Made by a program: the position numbers and the translations under genes. A stretch of DNA of 64,000 nucleotides from Jejubacter calystegiae (GTDB lineage Bacteria; Pseudomonadota; Gammaproteobacteria; Enterobacterales; Enterobacteriaceae). Below the pieces are notes generated by a model. It saw only the letters and a list, made by a program, of their open reading frames with translations. It ran no database searches and had not been told where the DNA came from. This document shows positions 29,199-39,191 of the stretch, in pieces (position 1 is the stretch's first letter; each line of letters starts with the position of its first letter). The DNA is taken from contig NZ_CP040428.1 of NCBI RefSeq assembly GCF_005671395.1, forward strand, positions 1,302,001-1,366,000, in the 5' to 3' direction.

Positions 29199-30170
29199 CG
29201 TCTGGTTTTCCGATTGCCGGGGGGCGTTGTTCAGGGCGCGTCCCCAGCCCCTCCACTGATTCTGGAAGTAGCTCACCAGCGAACTCTGGCTGAAGCTATC
29301 GCTCAATACTTCAAAGAAACGGGTTACCGGCACCGGCTGCAGCGGTTGTTTACTGCTGCAGAGCTTCGCGCCGCCGCGGAACGGGTTGCGCGGCGTGGTG
29401 GCCGGAGGCGGCGGCGCCGTTCCCGGCGCTGCAGTACCCAGCTGTGGCTCATTCAGCAGGTCGCTGGGCCGCACCAGTTGAATATCCGGCGGTAAACGGT
29501 AGAGTTGCTGCTGGAGTACGCGAACGGTGACCGGATGCGGATGACCGATAGCAATAGTGTGACCGTGGCGCCGGGCAAAGGCAATTGCGCGATCGAACTG
29601 ATGGCGCACCTCGGCTTCGTCCTGCTTATCATCCAGGAAGATATTACGCCTGACGACCTTAATGCCGGTTCCGGCGGCGGCGCGCGTCGCCTGGGTACTA
29701 CCGATAGTGACGCTGTCCAGGAAATAGAGCAGGTTATAATTTTCCAGGGTCTGCATCACTTTCTGCATGCCAAACAGGCTGGAGGTCATGGCGCTGCCCA
29801 TATGGTTATTCATGCCGACCGCACCGGGCACCTTTTGCACGGCGCTGCGGATGATGCGCTCAATTTCGGCACTGCTCATATCCGGGCGCAGCGTATCTTT
29901 CTCCAGCGGCTGTTTACTGATGGGCGCCATCGGCAGATGGATAAGCACTTCGTGTCCGGCCTGATGCGCTTTCAGCGCCATCTCCCGGGCATGGGGCGCG
30001 TTGGGGAGTACTGCAACCGATACCTGAGCTGGTAGAGCAATAACCTGATTTTCCTGGTGTGGTCGATAACCGAAGTCATCGATGACGATTGCCAGCTTAC
30101 CGGCGTGGACGGGGGCCGCCAGCGAGAGCGCGGCGGTAAGGGCGAGCATGACGCGGCGAAATTGAGACAA
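29181..30170 (-). CDS. yibQ: Divergent polysaccharide deacetylase family protein YibQ
   Basis: A 329-residue secreted protein with an N-terminal signal peptide (cleavage after VHA). The NodB-like core starts with KLAIVIDDFGY and includes IHLPMAP, GMNNHMGS and a late AIGHPHP. The family (divergent polysaccharide deacetylase 2) has no proven substrate. The last 90 residues form a Pro/Thr/Ala-rich, low-complexity tail, longer than usual. It lies downstream of envC, 3 bases away, and converges with waaH by an 18-base overlap. Confidence 0.9.
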   Translation of the reverse strand: MSQFRRVMLALTAALSLAAPVHAGKLAIVIDDFGYRPHQENQVIALPAQVSVAVLPNAPHAREMALKAHQAGHEVLIHLPMAPISKQPLEKDTLRPDMSSAEIERIIRSAVQKVPGAVGMNNHMGSAMTSSLFGMQKVMQTLENYNLLYFLDSVTIGSTQATRAAAGTGIKVVRRNIFLDDKQDEAEVRHQFDRAIAFARRHGHTIAIGHPHPVTVRVLQQQLYRLPPDIQLVRPSDLLNEPQLGTAAPGTAPPPPATTPRNPFRGGAKLCSSKQPLQPVPVTRFFEVLSDSFSQSSLVSYFQNQWRGWGRALNNAPRQSENQTLPKRS

Positions 30171-30173
30171 AAC

Positions 30174-31460
30174 TTATCTTCCCAGCCATGGTAGTGGATT
30201 AACGGCCTGACCCTGGCGACGGATTTCGAAATAGAGCGAGGGTCTGCCCTGACCACCGCTGTTACCTACCAGCGCGATAGGCTGGCCTGCGCGCACCTGG
30301 GTGCCGACATTGACCAGCGCGCTCTGATTATAACCGTAAAGGCTCATATCACCTTTACCGTGCTCCACGACAACCACCAGGCCGTAGCCCTGCAGCCAGT
30401 CGGCGAGGATCACCCGGCCATCGGCGATGGCTTTTACCTCGGTACCTTCAGAAGCGCCGATGACGACTCCCTTCCAGCGCAGCTCTCCCTGTAGCTGTTC
30501 GCCAAAGCGGTGCAGCAGGGAACCGCGTACCGGCCAACGGGCCTGGCCGCGCGGTGAGCCAAGGCCGCCGGTACGCGCCATCAGAGAGCGTTCGCTTTCG
30601 GTCGGTTTGTAGGTGCTGCCTTTGCTCGATGCCTCTTTTTGGCGATCGCGTACTTTCTGCGCTTCCCGGGCTTCCCGTTCGGCTTTGGCCTTTGCCGCAG
30701 CGGCGGCGCGTGCGATACGGTCACGCATGCGCGATTCGTTCTGGCGCAGTTCGCTCAGCTGTTGCTGGCCTTTGTGAATCGAAGACTCCAGGCTGTCGAC
30801 GGTTTTCTTACGCTCGTTGCGGGCTGCCTCCAGGCGACGCTGCTGGGCGCGCTGTTCATACAGCAGCGTCTGTTGACGGGACTGCTTCTCTTCCAGTTCA
30901 CTTCTCTGGGCGGCGACCTCAGCGCGGGTCTGCTGCAGACTGGCGATGGTCTCCTGACGAGCCTTATTCAGGTAGCCGAAATAGGCCTGCAGGCGCTGGC
31001 CGCGTTGGCTCTCTTCGCCGCTAAGGATCAGTTGAATGCCGGTATGCTGCCCCTGGCGAAACGCGGCGTCGAGCTGGGCCGCAAGATTGCGTTCCTGCTC
31101 CTTACGCTGCTTTTCCAGTCGGGCAATAGAGGCGTTCATTTCGTCGATCTGGCTGTTGAGGGAGTCCAGCACTTTTTGGGTCTCGCGCAGCTTACGGGCT
31201 GCGGTGGCTATCGCCTTTTCCTGAGCCTGAAGCTGTTCGAGCAGCCTGGCGCGCTGCTGCTGCTGCTGGCGTACCGCACGCTCTTTGGCGGCGATATCCT
31301 GCTGGATGGCATTAAGCCTATCGCGATCGTTGGCGTGGGCGGGCGAAAGACATAGCAATACGCCAGCGCAGATCGCACTGGCGTAACTGAGGGACCTGGC
31401 AGAGAATCGTCGTCCCGGCTGACAGCCCCTGATGATACTTAAAATCGTCTTTCCCCTCAT
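30174..31460 (-). CDS. envC: Murein hydrolase activator EnvC
   Basis: A 428-residue periplasmic protein with a basic N-terminal region and signal anchor (SYASAICAGVLLC), a long coiled coil (about residues 45-280, rich in Gln, Arg, Glu) and a C-terminal degenerate LytM domain (about 310-428). The LytM zinc ligands are replaced (for example LYGYNQ), so it activates amidases AmiA and AmiB rather than cutting peptidoglycan itself. FtsEX recruits it to the division site. It sits between gpmI and yibQ, as in E. coli. Confidence 0.96.
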   Translation of the reverse strand: MRGKTILSIIRGCQPGRRFSARSLSYASAICAGVLLCLSPAHANDRDRLNAIQQDIAAKERAVRQQQQQRARLLEQLQAQEKAIATAARKLRETQKVLDSLNSQIDEMNASIARLEKQRKEQERNLAAQLDAAFRQGQHTGIQLILSGEESQRGQRLQAYFGYLNKARQETIASLQQTRAEVAAQRSELEEKQSRQQTLLYEQRAQQRRLEAARNERKKTVDSLESSIHKGQQQLSELRQNESRMRDRIARAAAAAKAKAEREAREAQKVRDRQKEASSKGSTYKPTESERSLMARTGGLGSPRGQARWPVRGSLLHRFGEQLQGELRWKGVVIGASEGTEVKAIADGRVILADWLQGYGLVVVVEHGKGDMSLYGYNQSALVNVGTQVRAGQPIALVGNSGGQGRPSLYFEIRRQGQAVNPLPWLGR

Positions 31461-31469
31461 GGGGAAAGA

Positions 31470-33017
31470 TTATTCCACGATGAACAGCGGCTTACCAGTC
31501 ATCTCTTGCGGGATTTCCATTCCCATCAGGCTGAGCATGGTCGGCGCGATGTCTGAAAGTTTACCGCCCGCAATGGCATCCACCGCCCGATCGCCGACAT
31601 AAATCAGCGGTACCGGCAGGTTAGTGTGCGCTGTATGGGCCTGTCCGGTGGACGGGTCGCGCATCTGTTCGGCGTTACCGTGGTCGGCGGTAATCAACAA
31701 CTGGCCGCCTGCGGCTTCAACGGCCTTCACCACTTTATCGATGCACTGATCCAGAGTTTCCACCGCTTTCACTGCCGCGTCGAACACGCCGGTATGACCG
31801 ACCATATCACCGTTCGGGTAGTTACAGATGATGGTGTCGTACTTACCGCTGGCAATGGCGTCGGTCAGTTTTTCGGTCAGTTCCGCAGAGCTCATTTCCG
31901 GCTGCAGGTCGTAGGTGGCCACCTGCGGCGAGTTGATCAGGATGCGATCTTCGCCAGCGAAAGGTGATTCAACGCCGCCGTTAAAGAAAAAAGTAACGTG
32001 AGCATATTTTTCCGTTTCGGAAATACGCAACTGGGTTTTATCGTGTTTCGCCATCCACTCGCCGAAGGTGTTGAGCAACGCGGTAGGGGGATAAGCGCAG
32101 GCGGTTTTGATGTCAGCTGCATATTCGGTCAGCATCACGAAATCGCAGAACTTAACCACTTTTTTGCGGGCAAAGCCGTCGAAGTCGGCATTCACAAAGG
32201 CGCGAGCGATCTGGCGGGCACGGTCGGCACGGAAGTTCATAAAGATCAGCGCGTCGCCGTCTTCCATCGCTACGGCTTCTTCGCCAGCGGCGCGAATCAC
32301 GGTGGGCTTCACGAATTCGTCGTTTTCGTCGCGGGCATAGGCGGCCTGCAGACCGGCAACGGCGTTGTCCGACTGGAACTCGCCTTCGCCCAGAGTCAGC
32401 AGGTCATAGGCCAGCGCTACGCGATCCCAACGGTTGTCGCGATCCATGGCGTAGTAGCGGCCGATTAGGGTCGCGATACGGCCTTTGCCCAGTTCGGCAA
32501 ACTTGTCGGAGAAACGCTTCAGGGAAGATTCTGCGCTACGCGGCGGGGTATCTCGGCCATCCAGGAAGGCGTGCAGATAGATTTTTTCCGCTCCGCGTTC
32601 GGCTGCCAGTTCAACCATTGCCATAATATGGTCTTCGTGGCTGTGTACGCCGCCAGCAGAGAGCAGGCCCATGATGTGCACGGCCTTGCCTGCGGAAACG
32701 GCGCGGTCAACCGCGCCAGTCAGCGCCGGGTTGGCAAAGAAAGCACGATCTTTAATTTCCACATCCAGGCGGGTGAGATCCTGGTAAACAACGCGACCAG
32801 CCCCCAGGTTGACGTGACCCACTTCGGAGTTACCCATCTGGCGGTCAGGCAGCCCCACTTCCAGCCCGGAAGCATCGATCAGCGTATGGGGGCGGCTGGC
32901 CCACAGACTATCCATGACCGGCGTGCGGGCCTGGGTGATTGCGTTATCCTGCTGATCTTCGCGATAGCCGTAGCCATCCAGAATCACCAGCACCATGGGT
33001 TTTTTTGAAGCCGACAT
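31470..33017 (-). CDS. gpmI: Cofactor-independent phosphoglycerate mutase (2,3-BPG-independent)
   Basis: A 515-residue Mn-dependent enzyme of the alkaline phosphatase superfamily that interconverts 3- and 2-phosphoglycerate in glycolysis. [10 protein letters not shown] is the metal-binding N-terminus, [15 protein letters not shown] holds the phosphoserine (about 64), and the C-terminal [11 protein letters not shown] gives more ligands. E. coli GpmI is 514 residues. Start of the gpmI-envC-yibQ run. Confidence 0.97.
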   Translation of the reverse strand: MSASKKPMVLVILDGYGYREDQQDNAITQARTPVMDSLWASRPHTLIDASGLEVGLPDRQMGNSEVGHVNLGAGRVVYQDLTRLDVEIKDRAFFANPALTGAVDRAVSAGKAVHIMGLLSAGGVHSHEDHIMAMVELAAERGAEKIYLHAFLDGRDTPPRSAESSLKRFSDKFAELGKGRIATLIGRYYAMDRDNRWDRVALAYDLLTLGEGEFQSDNAVAGLQAAYARDENDEFVKPTVIRAAGEEAVAMEDGDALIFMNFRADRARQIARAFVNADFDGFARKKVVKFCDFVMLTEYAADIKTACAYPPTALLNTFGEWMAKHDKTQLRISETEKYAHVTFFFNGGVESPFAGEDRILINSPQVATYDLQPEMSSAELTEKLTDAIASGKYDTIICNYPNGDMVGHTGVFDAAVKAVETLDQCIDKVVKAVEAAGGQLLITADHGNAEQMRDPSTGQAHTAHTNLPVPLIYVGDRAVDAIAGGKLSDIAPTMLSLMGMEIPQEMTGKPLFIVE

Positions 33018-33268
33018 TGAAAAACCTCATACGTCAGAGATAAAAAATTGGCGTAACTTTACTACAGAAGCGGCGCAAAAATAGCCGCAGAAGATCAAAG
33101 AAAGGGGCCGGAATGGCGGGAATTCCTCGGCGGATGATGGTTTTTTTACGTAACAGGCCGCAGAAACGCGATTACCTCCCGCTCCCTGGCTGTATTTGAC
33201 ACAGTGCACAGGTATACTCCCCAACGGGTTTTTTTATCTACATCATCAGTCGGGAGTTGTTACCCCCC

Positions 33269-33706
33269 ATGCAAGAGATTATGCAATTCGTTGGCCGCCA
33301 CCCCATACTTAGTATCGCGTGGATTGCGCTGCTGGCGGCCGTGCTATACACCACATTTAAAGGGCTGACCTCGAAAGTGAAGGTCATTACCCGTGGCGAG
33401 GCGACGCGCCTGATCAACAAAGAAGAGGCCGTTGTGGTCGATCTGCGTACCCGCGATGAGTTCCGCAAAGGGCATATCCCCAGCGCGCTGAACCTGCAAA
33501 CCGCCGAGATCAAAAACAATAACTTCGGTGAGCTGGAAAAACACAAATCCAGCCCCATCATTATTGTTGATGCTAACGGCGTGAATGCGCAGGAGCCTGG
33601 CGCTCTGCTGAACAAAGCCGGTTTCGAGCGTGTCTTCGTGCTGAAAGAGGGGATCGCTGGCTGGAGCGGGGAAAACCTGCCTCTGGTACGCGGCAAAGGG
33701 AAATAA
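33269..33706 (+). CDS. yibN: Rhodanese-like membrane protein YibN, with no cysteine
   Basis: A 145-residue protein with an N-terminal membrane anchor ([18 protein letters not shown], about residues 11-30) and a rhodanese-like domain that contains [15 protein letters not shown] and [11 protein letters not shown]. The protein has no cysteine at all: where E. coli YibN has a Cys (VDGSGMQCQEP, from memory) this one reads [11 protein letters not shown], so the sulfurtransferase loop cannot form a persulfide. A binding or scaffolding role is more likely. The start is the ATG at MQEIMQFV; an upstream non-ATG start lacks support. Confidence 0.93.
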   Translation: MQEIMQFVGRHPILSIAWIALLAAVLYTTFKGLTSKVKVITRGEATRLINKEEAVVVDLRTRDEFRKGHIPSALNLQTAEIKNNNFGELEKHKSSPIIIVDANGVNAQEPGALLNKAGFERVFVLKEGIAGWSGENLPLVRGKGK

Positions 33707-33728
33707 GACCAGTTATTTAGGGGGGATC

Positions 33729-33980
33729 ATGGCTCATATTGAGATCTACACCAAAGCCACCTGTCCGTTTTGCCACCGCGCCAAAGCGCTGCTGGAAAGC
33801 AAAGGTGCCGCTTTTGACGAACTGCCCATCGACGGTGATGCGGCAAAGCGTGAAGAGATGATTGAACGCAGCGGCCGTACCACGGTACCGCAGATTTTTA
33901 TTGATCAGCAGCATATTGGCGGCTGCGATGATTTATACGCACTGGATGCGAGCGGCGGGCTGGACCCTCTGCTGCGCTGA
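33729..33980 (+). CDS. grxC: Glutaredoxin 3
   Basis: An 83-residue thioltransferase that uses glutathione to reduce disulfides and mixed disulfides. The active site is CPFC (residues 12-15) instead of the CPYC of E. coli Grx3, a Tyr-to-Phe change. TVPQIFID has the cis-Pro, and GGCDDL is the glutathione-binding part. GGGGGATC precedes ATG. It lies between yibN and secB. Confidence 0.97.
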   Translation: MAHIEIYTKATCPFCHRAKALLESKGAAFDELPIDGDAAKREEMIERSGRTTVPQIFIDQQHIGGCDDLYALDASGGLDPLLR

Positions 33981-34104
33981 TGCGGCCACCAGGAACTTCA
34001 CTCTGCAACGTTGGGGTGCACACGGCGGCGGCAATAGGCGGGCGCCAGGAGTGTGGCCTGAGGTATGACGAGGATATTAAGGACATTACTGTAAAGGGTT
34101 AATT

Positions 34105-34575
34105 ATGTCAGAGCAAAACAACACCGAAATGACTTTCCAGATTCAGCGCGTTTACACGAAGGATATCTCCTTCGAAGCGCCGAATGCACCTCAGACCTTC
34201 CAGAAAGAGTGGGAGCCGGAGGTGAAACTGGATCTGGATACCGCCTCCAGCCAGCTGGCGGATGATGTCTATGAAGTGGTTCTGCGCGTAACCGTGACCG
34301 CTTCACTGGGCGAAGAGACCGCATTCCTGTGCGAAGTCCAGCAGGCGGGTATCTTCTCTATCGGCGGTATCGAAGGGACTCAGATGGCTCACTGCCTGGG
34401 CGCATACTGCCCGAATATTCTGTTCCCGTACGCCCGTGAATGCATCACTAGCCTGGTTTCCCGCGGCACCTTCCCGCAGCTGAACCTCGCGCCGGTAAAC
34501 TTTGATGCGCTGTTTATGAACTACTTACAGCAGCAGTCTGGCGAAGCAGATGAGCAAGAACATCAGGATGCCTGA
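34105..34575 (+). CDS. secB: Protein-export chaperone SecB
   Basis: A 156-residue tetrameric chaperone that keeps precursors of exported proteins unfolded and hands them to SecA. It starts [20 protein letters not shown] and has the SecB hallmarks SFEAPNAP and [11 protein letters not shown]. The C-terminal DEQEHQDA tail contacts SecA. Its stop overlaps the gpsA start by one base (TGATG). Confidence 0.98.
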   Translation: MSEQNNTEMTFQIQRVYTKDISFEAPNAPQTFQKEWEPEVKLDLDTASSQLADDVYEVVLRVTVTASLGEETAFLCEVQQAGIFSIGGIEGTQMAHCLGAYCPNILFPYARECITSLVSRGTFPQLNLAPVNFDALFMNYLQQQSGEADEQEHQDA

Positions 34576-35588
34576 TGAACACCATTAATGCGTCAATGAC
34601 AGTGATCGGTGCCGGCTCTTACGGCACCGCTCTCGCCATCACCCTCGCAAGAAACGGCCACGATGTCGTTTTGTGGGGGCACGATCCCAACCATATCGCT
34701 ACGCTGCAGCACGATCGCTGTAATGCTGCCTTTCTTCCCGATGTCCCCTTTCCCGATACCCTGCACCTTGAAAGCGACCTCGCTACGGCGCTGGCCGCCA
34801 GTCGTGACATTCTGGTCGTGGTGCCGAGTCACGTCTTTGGTCAGGTGTTAGGGAGTATTCGTCCGCTGTTGCGCGACGATGCCCGTCTGGTCTGGGCAAC
34901 CAAAGGGCTGGAAGCCGAAACCGGTCGTCTGCTGCAGGATGTGGCGCGTGAAGTCCTGGGAGATCGGATCCCGCTGGCGGTAATTTCCGGGCCGACCTTT
35001 GCTAAAGAGCTGGCCGCCGGGCTGCCGACGGCGATTGCCGTTGCGGCGACCGATGACGTCTTTGCCAGCGATCTCCAGACGTTGCTGCACTGCGGCAAGA
35101 GCTTTCGCGTCTATCGTAACCACGACTTTATCGGCGTGCAGTTGGGCGGCGCGGTGAAGAACGTTATTGCCATTGGCGCCGGGATGTCTGACGGCATCGG
35201 TTTTGGGGCGAATGCCCGCACGGCGTTAATTACCCGTGGCCTGGCAGAAATGTCGCGCCTTGGAAGCGCCCTGGGGGCCGATCCTGCCACCTTTATGGGG
35301 ATGGCCGGGTTGGGCGATCTGGTGCTGACCTGTACCGATAACCAGTCGCGTAATCGACGTTTTGGCATGCAACTGGGGCAGGGGGCGGATGTCGACAGCG
35401 CCCAGCAGCAGATTGGCCAGGTGGTGGAAGGCTATCGCAATACCAAAGAGGTTCGCGAGCTGGCGGCCCGCTGTGGCGTCGAAATGCCAATAACCGAGGA
35501 AATTTATCAGGTATTGTATTGCGGAAAAAATGCGCGCGAGGCAGCATTAACGCTACTGGGTCGTGCGCGTAAGGACGAGAGTCACTAA
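34575..35588 (+). CDS. gpsA: Glycerol-3-phosphate dehydrogenase [NAD(P)+]
   Basis: A 337-residue cytoplasmic enzyme that reduces dihydroxyacetone phosphate to sn-glycerol-3-phosphate for phospholipid synthesis. [12 protein letters not shown] binds the cofactor, [10 protein letters not shown] holds the catalytic Lys, and [10 protein letters not shown] is conserved. It forms the secB-gpsA-cysE order found in E. coli. Confidence 0.98.
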   Translation: MNTINASMTVIGAGSYGTALAITLARNGHDVVLWGHDPNHIATLQHDRCNAAFLPDVPFPDTLHLESDLATALAASRDILVVVPSHVFGQVLGSIRPLLRDDARLVWATKGLEAETGRLLQDVAREVLGDRIPLAVISGPTFAKELAAGLPTAIAVAATDDVFASDLQTLLHCGKSFRVYRNHDFIGVQLGGAVKNVIAIGAGMSDGIGFGANARTALITRGLAEMSRLGSALGADPATFMGMAGLGDLVLTCTDNQSRNRRFGMQLGQGADVDSAQQQIGQVVEGYRNTKEVRELAARCGVEMPITEEIYQVLYCGKNAREAALTLLGRARKDESH

Positions 35589-35668
35589 CGGAGCGCAAAT
35601 CATATAATCATGCGGCCGGGCGATTACGATGGGATCGTCAGCGCCGCTGTTTTTGTCTGGAGAGAGCA

Positions 35669-36490
35669 ATGTTGTGTGAAGAAGTCGAACTGGTCTGGAA
35701 TAACATCAAAGCCGAAGCTCGGGCACTGGCCGATTGTGAGCCGATGCTGGCCAGTTTTTATCACGCAACGCTGCTAAAACACGAAAGCCTCGGCAGCGCG
35801 CTGAGTTATATGCTGGCGAATAAGCTGGCATCACCGATTATGCCTGCCATCGCCATTCGTGAGATGGTGGAAGAGGCCTACGCGGCCGACCCGCAGATGA
35901 TCGCCGCAGCCGCCTGCGATATCCAGGCGGTACGCACCCGCGACCCGGCGGTGGATAAGTACTCCACGCCGTTGCTGTATCTGAAAGGGTTCCATGCGCT
36001 GCAGGCGCATCGTATCGGTCACTGGTTGTGGAACCAGGGGCGCAGGGCACTGGCGATTTTCCTGCAAAATCAGGTTTCGGTTTCCTTCCAGGTCGATATT
36101 CACCCGGCGGCGAAAATCGGTCGCGGCATCATGCTCGACCATGCGACGGGCATTGTGGTGGGTGAAACCGCGGTGATTGAAAACGATGTCTCCATTCTGC
36201 AGTCGGTGACCCTGGGCGGTACTGGCAAAACCAGCGGCGATCGCCATCCCAAGATTCGCGAAGGCGTGATGATTGGCGCGGGTGCTAAAGTGCTTGGCAA
36301 TATCGAAGTGGGGCGCGGTGCCAAGATTGGTGCGGGTTCCGTCGTACTTCAGCCGGTGCCGCCTCATACCACCGCGGCGGGCGTGCCGGCACGCATCGTC
36401 GGGAAACCCGGCAGCGAGAAGCCGTCGATGGATATGGATCAGCACTTTAACGGTAACTGGAACGGCTTCGAATACGGCGACGGGATCTGA
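35669..36490 (+). CDS. cysE: Serine O-acetyltransferase
   Basis: A 273-residue hexapeptide acetyltransferase that makes O-acetylserine for cysteine synthesis; it is feedback-inhibited by cysteine and binds CysK through its C-terminal tail. The left-handed beta-helix spans about residues 140-240; the catalytic His is in LDHATGIVVGET. The C-terminus GFEYGDGI ends in Ile as in CysK-binding tails. GGAGAGAGCA lies upstream of the ATG. Confidence 0.98.
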   Translation: MLCEEVELVWNNIKAEARALADCEPMLASFYHATLLKHESLGSALSYMLANKLASPIMPAIAIREMVEEAYAADPQMIAAAACDIQAVRTRDPAVDKYSTPLLYLKGFHALQAHRIGHWLWNQGRRALAIFLQNQVSVSFQVDIHPAAKIGRGIMLDHATGIVVGETAVIENDVSILQSVTLGGTGKTSGDRHPKIREGVMIGAGAKVLGNIEVGRGAKIGAGSVVLQPVPPHTTAAGVPARIVGKPGSEKPSMDMDQHFNGNWNGFEYGDGI

Positions 36491-36509
36491 TCCCGATAGC
36501 AATTCCGGA

Positions 36510-36989
36510 TCAGACCGGATCCCGCAATACGGCGCCGGGATACCCTAACTGCCGCCAGGCCTCATAGACCACAACTGAGACGGCATTCGACAGATTCATG
36601 CTGCGGCTGTCCGGCACCATCGGTATGCGAATCTTCTGCTGTGGGGGGAGCGCATCCAGAATGGTGGCGGGAAGGCCGCGGGTTTCGGGGCCGAACAGCA
36701 AGTAATCTCCTTCCTGATACGTCACGGCGCTGTGCGCTGGCGTCCCTTTGGTCGTCAGGGCAAACAGTCGTTGCGGGCGTTCACTCTCAAGAAAGGTAGG
36801 GTAGTCGCGATGGCGGGTGACCGCGGTAAATTCGTGATAATCCAGCCCTGCGCGACGCAGGCGTTTATCGTCCCAGGTAAAGCCGGTTGGCTCAATAATA
36901 TGCAGCCGGAAGCCGGTATTAGCGCATAGTCGGATGATATTCCCGGTGTTAGGTGGGATTTCAGGTTCAAATAATACGATATTCAGCAT
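36510..36989 (-). CDS. trmL: tRNA (cytidine/uridine-2'-O)-methyltransferase TrmL
   Basis: A 159-residue SPOUT methyltransferase that 2'-O-methylates the wobble base of tRNA-Leu isoacceptors using AdoMet. The three SPOUT motifs are [18 protein letters not shown] (N20 region), [10 protein letters not shown] and the knot [21 protein letters not shown]. The start is MLNIVLFE; an ATG nine codons earlier lies in the hairpin. Its ribosome site (AAGGGGG) is inside a hairpin just upstream. Confidence 0.97.
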   Translation of the reverse strand: MLNIVLFEPEIPPNTGNIIRLCANTGFRLHIIEPTGFTWDDKRLRRAGLDYHEFTAVTRHRDYPTFLESERPQRLFALTTKGTPAHSAVTYQEGDYLLFGPETRGLPATILDALPPQQKIRIPMVPDSRSMNLSNAVSVVVYEAWRQLGYPGAVLRDPV

Positions 36990-36994
36990 GGACG

Positions 36995-37012
36995 CCCCCT
37001 TCTGGAAGGGGG
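36995..37012 (-). promoter_or_regulatory. Hairpin covering the trmL ribosome site
   Basis: CCCCCTT-CTGG-AAGGGGG lies 5 bases upstream of the trmL ATG. The purine arm as read on the minus strand (AAGGGGG) is the likely ribosome-binding site, so pairing would hide it. Control of trmL translation is inferred. Confidence 0.4.
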
Positions 37013-37037
37013 GCAAGGATAGCAGGTTTTTACGCTG

Positions 37038-37067
37038 TCTGCCCCTCTCTGGGGAGAGAGGGGCAGA
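37038..37067. terminator. Hairpin after cpxA
   Basis: CTGCCCCTCTCT-GGGG-AGAGAGGGGCAG is a 12-bp perfect stem (13 with the next pair), 3 bases past the cpxA stop. No T tract follows on the minus strand, but the stem is strong enough to block or protect the end. Confidence 0.5.
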
Positions 37068-37069
37068 TA

Positions 37070-38443
37070 TCAGGTGCGCTGATACAGCGGTAGCCAGAGC
37101 GTCAGGTGCAGGCCGCCCAACGGGCTGTCGTCGGCCTTAACCCAACCGCGATGCTGTTGTACGGCGGTCTCAACAATGGCCAGCCCCAGGCCGGTACCAC
37201 CCGATTCCCGATCCCGGGCTTCATCGGTACGGAAGAAGGGACGGAAGATCTGTTCGCGGTCTTCGGGACTCACTCCCGGACCGTCGTCGTCTACCGTCAC
37301 GGTAATTCCCTGGTTATCCACCGAGAAGTTAACGGCGATTTGGGTATGCGAGTAACGCAGCGCATTACGGACGATATTCTCCAGCGCGCTTTCCAGTGCA
37401 TTTCGGTTGCCGTAAATCTGCCACGGGCCAGGCGGATAGGTAATCTCGAAGGATTTTCCTTTCTGCTCGGCTTCGAAGGCGGCGTTATCCAGCATCTCTG
37501 CCCACAGCTGATTGGCCTTGAGCGTTTCGCTGACCAGCGCATTTTTCTGCTGACTGCGGGACATGACCAGTAGATCGTTGATCATGCTGTCCAGACGCTG
37601 TGCTTCAGTCTCTATCCGCTCCAGTTCTTTGCTTTCGCCGCTGCGGCGACGTAGCAGGGCCGTACCCAACTGCAGGCGGGTTAGGGGAGTGCGCAGCTCG
37701 TGGGAGATATCCGACAGTAGCCGCTGCTGGCTGGTCATCATGCGCTCCAGCGCCGTCACCATCTGGTTAAAGCTGGCGCCAGCGGCCAGGAACTCCTGGG
37801 GACCCGCTTCCAGTTCCGGATGTTGGCGCAGGTTACCCTGTGCGACTTCATCGGCGGCGTTCTTCAGCTTACGGGCGGGTTTCGCCAGACTCCAGGCAAG
37901 CCAGAGCAGCAATGGTGCGCTGACCAGCATGGTGACGATAAGTAGCAGTAACGGGCGATCGAACAACAGGTTAATAAAATCGGATTGCGAACTACTGGCC
38001 GGGCGGATCAGGTAGAGCTGATAGTTATCTTCACCGTCGCGAACCGAGAAAGGGCCGACCAGTTCAACGCGGCCATATTTTTTCTTCTGCGGGTGATCGG
38101 CGTTGTCCGCTTGACCGATAAAGTTGCGGATAATCTGCATTTCGTTGCGCTGGGCGCCGATGACGCGCCCTTCGCTTGTGACCAGCAGCAGACGCTGCCC
38201 CGGTGGGGCCCACTTATCGATGGCGCGGAACAGGCGACGCCACCACATCAGATCATTGGGGGGATCGCTTGCCAGCTCCGCTTCCACGTGCTGTTCAATC
38301 ATAATGCCCTGGCGATGCTCGCTCTCCATCAGCTCTGTCATTTGACGGGAGTCCAGCTTGGGCAACATCAGTACCAGCATTAAAACCAGCGCGAGCGTTA
38401 ACCAGAATATGGCAAAAATACGCGCTGTAAGACTACTTATCAT
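37070..38443 (-). CDS. cpxA: Envelope stress sensor histidine kinase CpxA
   Basis: A 457-residue inner-membrane sensor kinase. TM1 at about 7-27 and TM2 at about 164-184 flank a periplasmic domain that CpxP binds; a HAMP region follows, then [15 protein letters not shown] with phospho-His248, matching E. coli. The ATP site has the N box and [10 protein letters not shown]. It phosphorylates and dephosphorylates CpxR. It overlaps cpxR by 4 bases (ATGA). Confidence 0.98.
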   Translation of the reverse strand: MISSLTARIFAIFWLTLALVLMLVLMLPKLDSRQMTELMESEHRQGIMIEQHVEAELASDPPNDLMWWRRLFRAIDKWAPPGQRLLLVTSEGRVIGAQRNEMQIIRNFIGQADNADHPQKKKYGRVELVGPFSVRDGEDNYQLYLIRPASSSQSDFINLLFDRPLLLLIVTMLVSAPLLLWLAWSLAKPARKLKNAADEVAQGNLRQHPELEAGPQEFLAAGASFNQMVTALERMMTSQQRLLSDISHELRTPLTRLQLGTALLRRRSGESKELERIETEAQRLDSMINDLLVMSRSQQKNALVSETLKANQLWAEMLDNAAFEAEQKGKSFEITYPPGPWQIYGNRNALESALENIVRNALRYSHTQIAVNFSVDNQGITVTVDDDGPGVSPEDREQIFRPFFRTDEARDRESGGTGLGLAIVETAVQQHRGWVKADDSPLGGLHLTLWLPLYQRT

Positions 38444-39138
38444 GAAGCGGACACCATCAGGTAGCCCCGGCCGCGCAGGGTTTTAAACCACGGTTGGCCG
38501 TCCTTACGCTCCGGCAGTTTGCGGCGCAGGTTCGATATGTGCATATCGATTGCGCGATCAAACGGCGTCAGGCGCTTGCCCAGTACTTCCTGGCTCAGGT
38601 GCTCGCGAGAGACCACCTGGCCCAGATGCTGTGCCAGCAGGTACAGCAGCGTAAATTCGGTGCCTGTCAGCTCCAGGGTCTGGCCTTCAAAGTTGGCCTC
38701 CTGGCGGCCGGGGTTAAGGCTCAGAGCGTCTACTTCCAGGGTTGGGGAACCGCTAACTTCGCTGCTCTGCTGCTCGCTCCAGTGGGAGCGGCGCAGGATT
38801 GCGCGAATACGGGCCACCAGTTCACGATCGTTGAATGGTTTCGGCAGATAGTCGTCCGCACCCAGTTCAAGGCCGAGAACGCGATCCAGCTCGCTACCGC
38901 GCGCGGTCAACATAATCACCGGCGTTTGATGTGTTTGTCGTAGCTCTTTAAGGGTGTCGATACCGTTCTTCTTGGGCATCATCACGTCGAGCAAAAGCAG
39001 GTCGATGCTATCATCAAGGAGGTCGAGAGCCTGTTCACCATCGTGAGCAACAAGCACGTTGAAGCCTTCCATGTCGAGCAATTCCTTTAGCAGGGAAGTC
39101 AGCTCTTTATCATCATCGACTAACAGGATTTTATTCAT
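38440..39138 (-). CDS. cpxR: Response regulator CpxR
   Basis: A 232-residue OmpR-type regulator. The receiver domain has KILLVDDDKELT and phospho-acceptor Asp51 in LLLLDVMMP, with Lys in MLTARG..KPFN. The C-terminal winged helix ends with RGRGYLMVSA. It activates cpxP, degP and other envelope genes. The start is ATG with GAGGTATTAAAA upstream; a further upstream ATG is unlikely. First gene of cpxRA, divergent from cpxP. Confidence 0.98.
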   Translation of the reverse strand: MNKILLVDDDKELTSLLKELLDMEGFNVLVAHDGEQALDLLDDSIDLLLLDVMMPKKNGIDTLKELRQTHQTPVIMLTARGSELDRVLGLELGADDYLPKPFNDRELVARIRAILRRSHWSEQQSSEVSGSPTLEVDALSLNPGRQEANFEGQTLELTGTEFTLLYLLAQHLGQVVSREHLSQEVLGKRLTPFDRAIDMHISNLRRKLPERKDGQPWFKTLRGRGYLMVSAS

Positions 39139-39191
39139 TTTTAATACCTCCGAGGCAGAAATTACGTCATCCAGCACGGCTAATCCATGAC

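Noticed and set aside
33196-33218. TTGACA and TATACT before yibN as a promoter
   Set aside because: The spacing is only 11 bases, too short for a sigma-70 promoter; TATACT might still be a -10 with another -35, but that was not visible.
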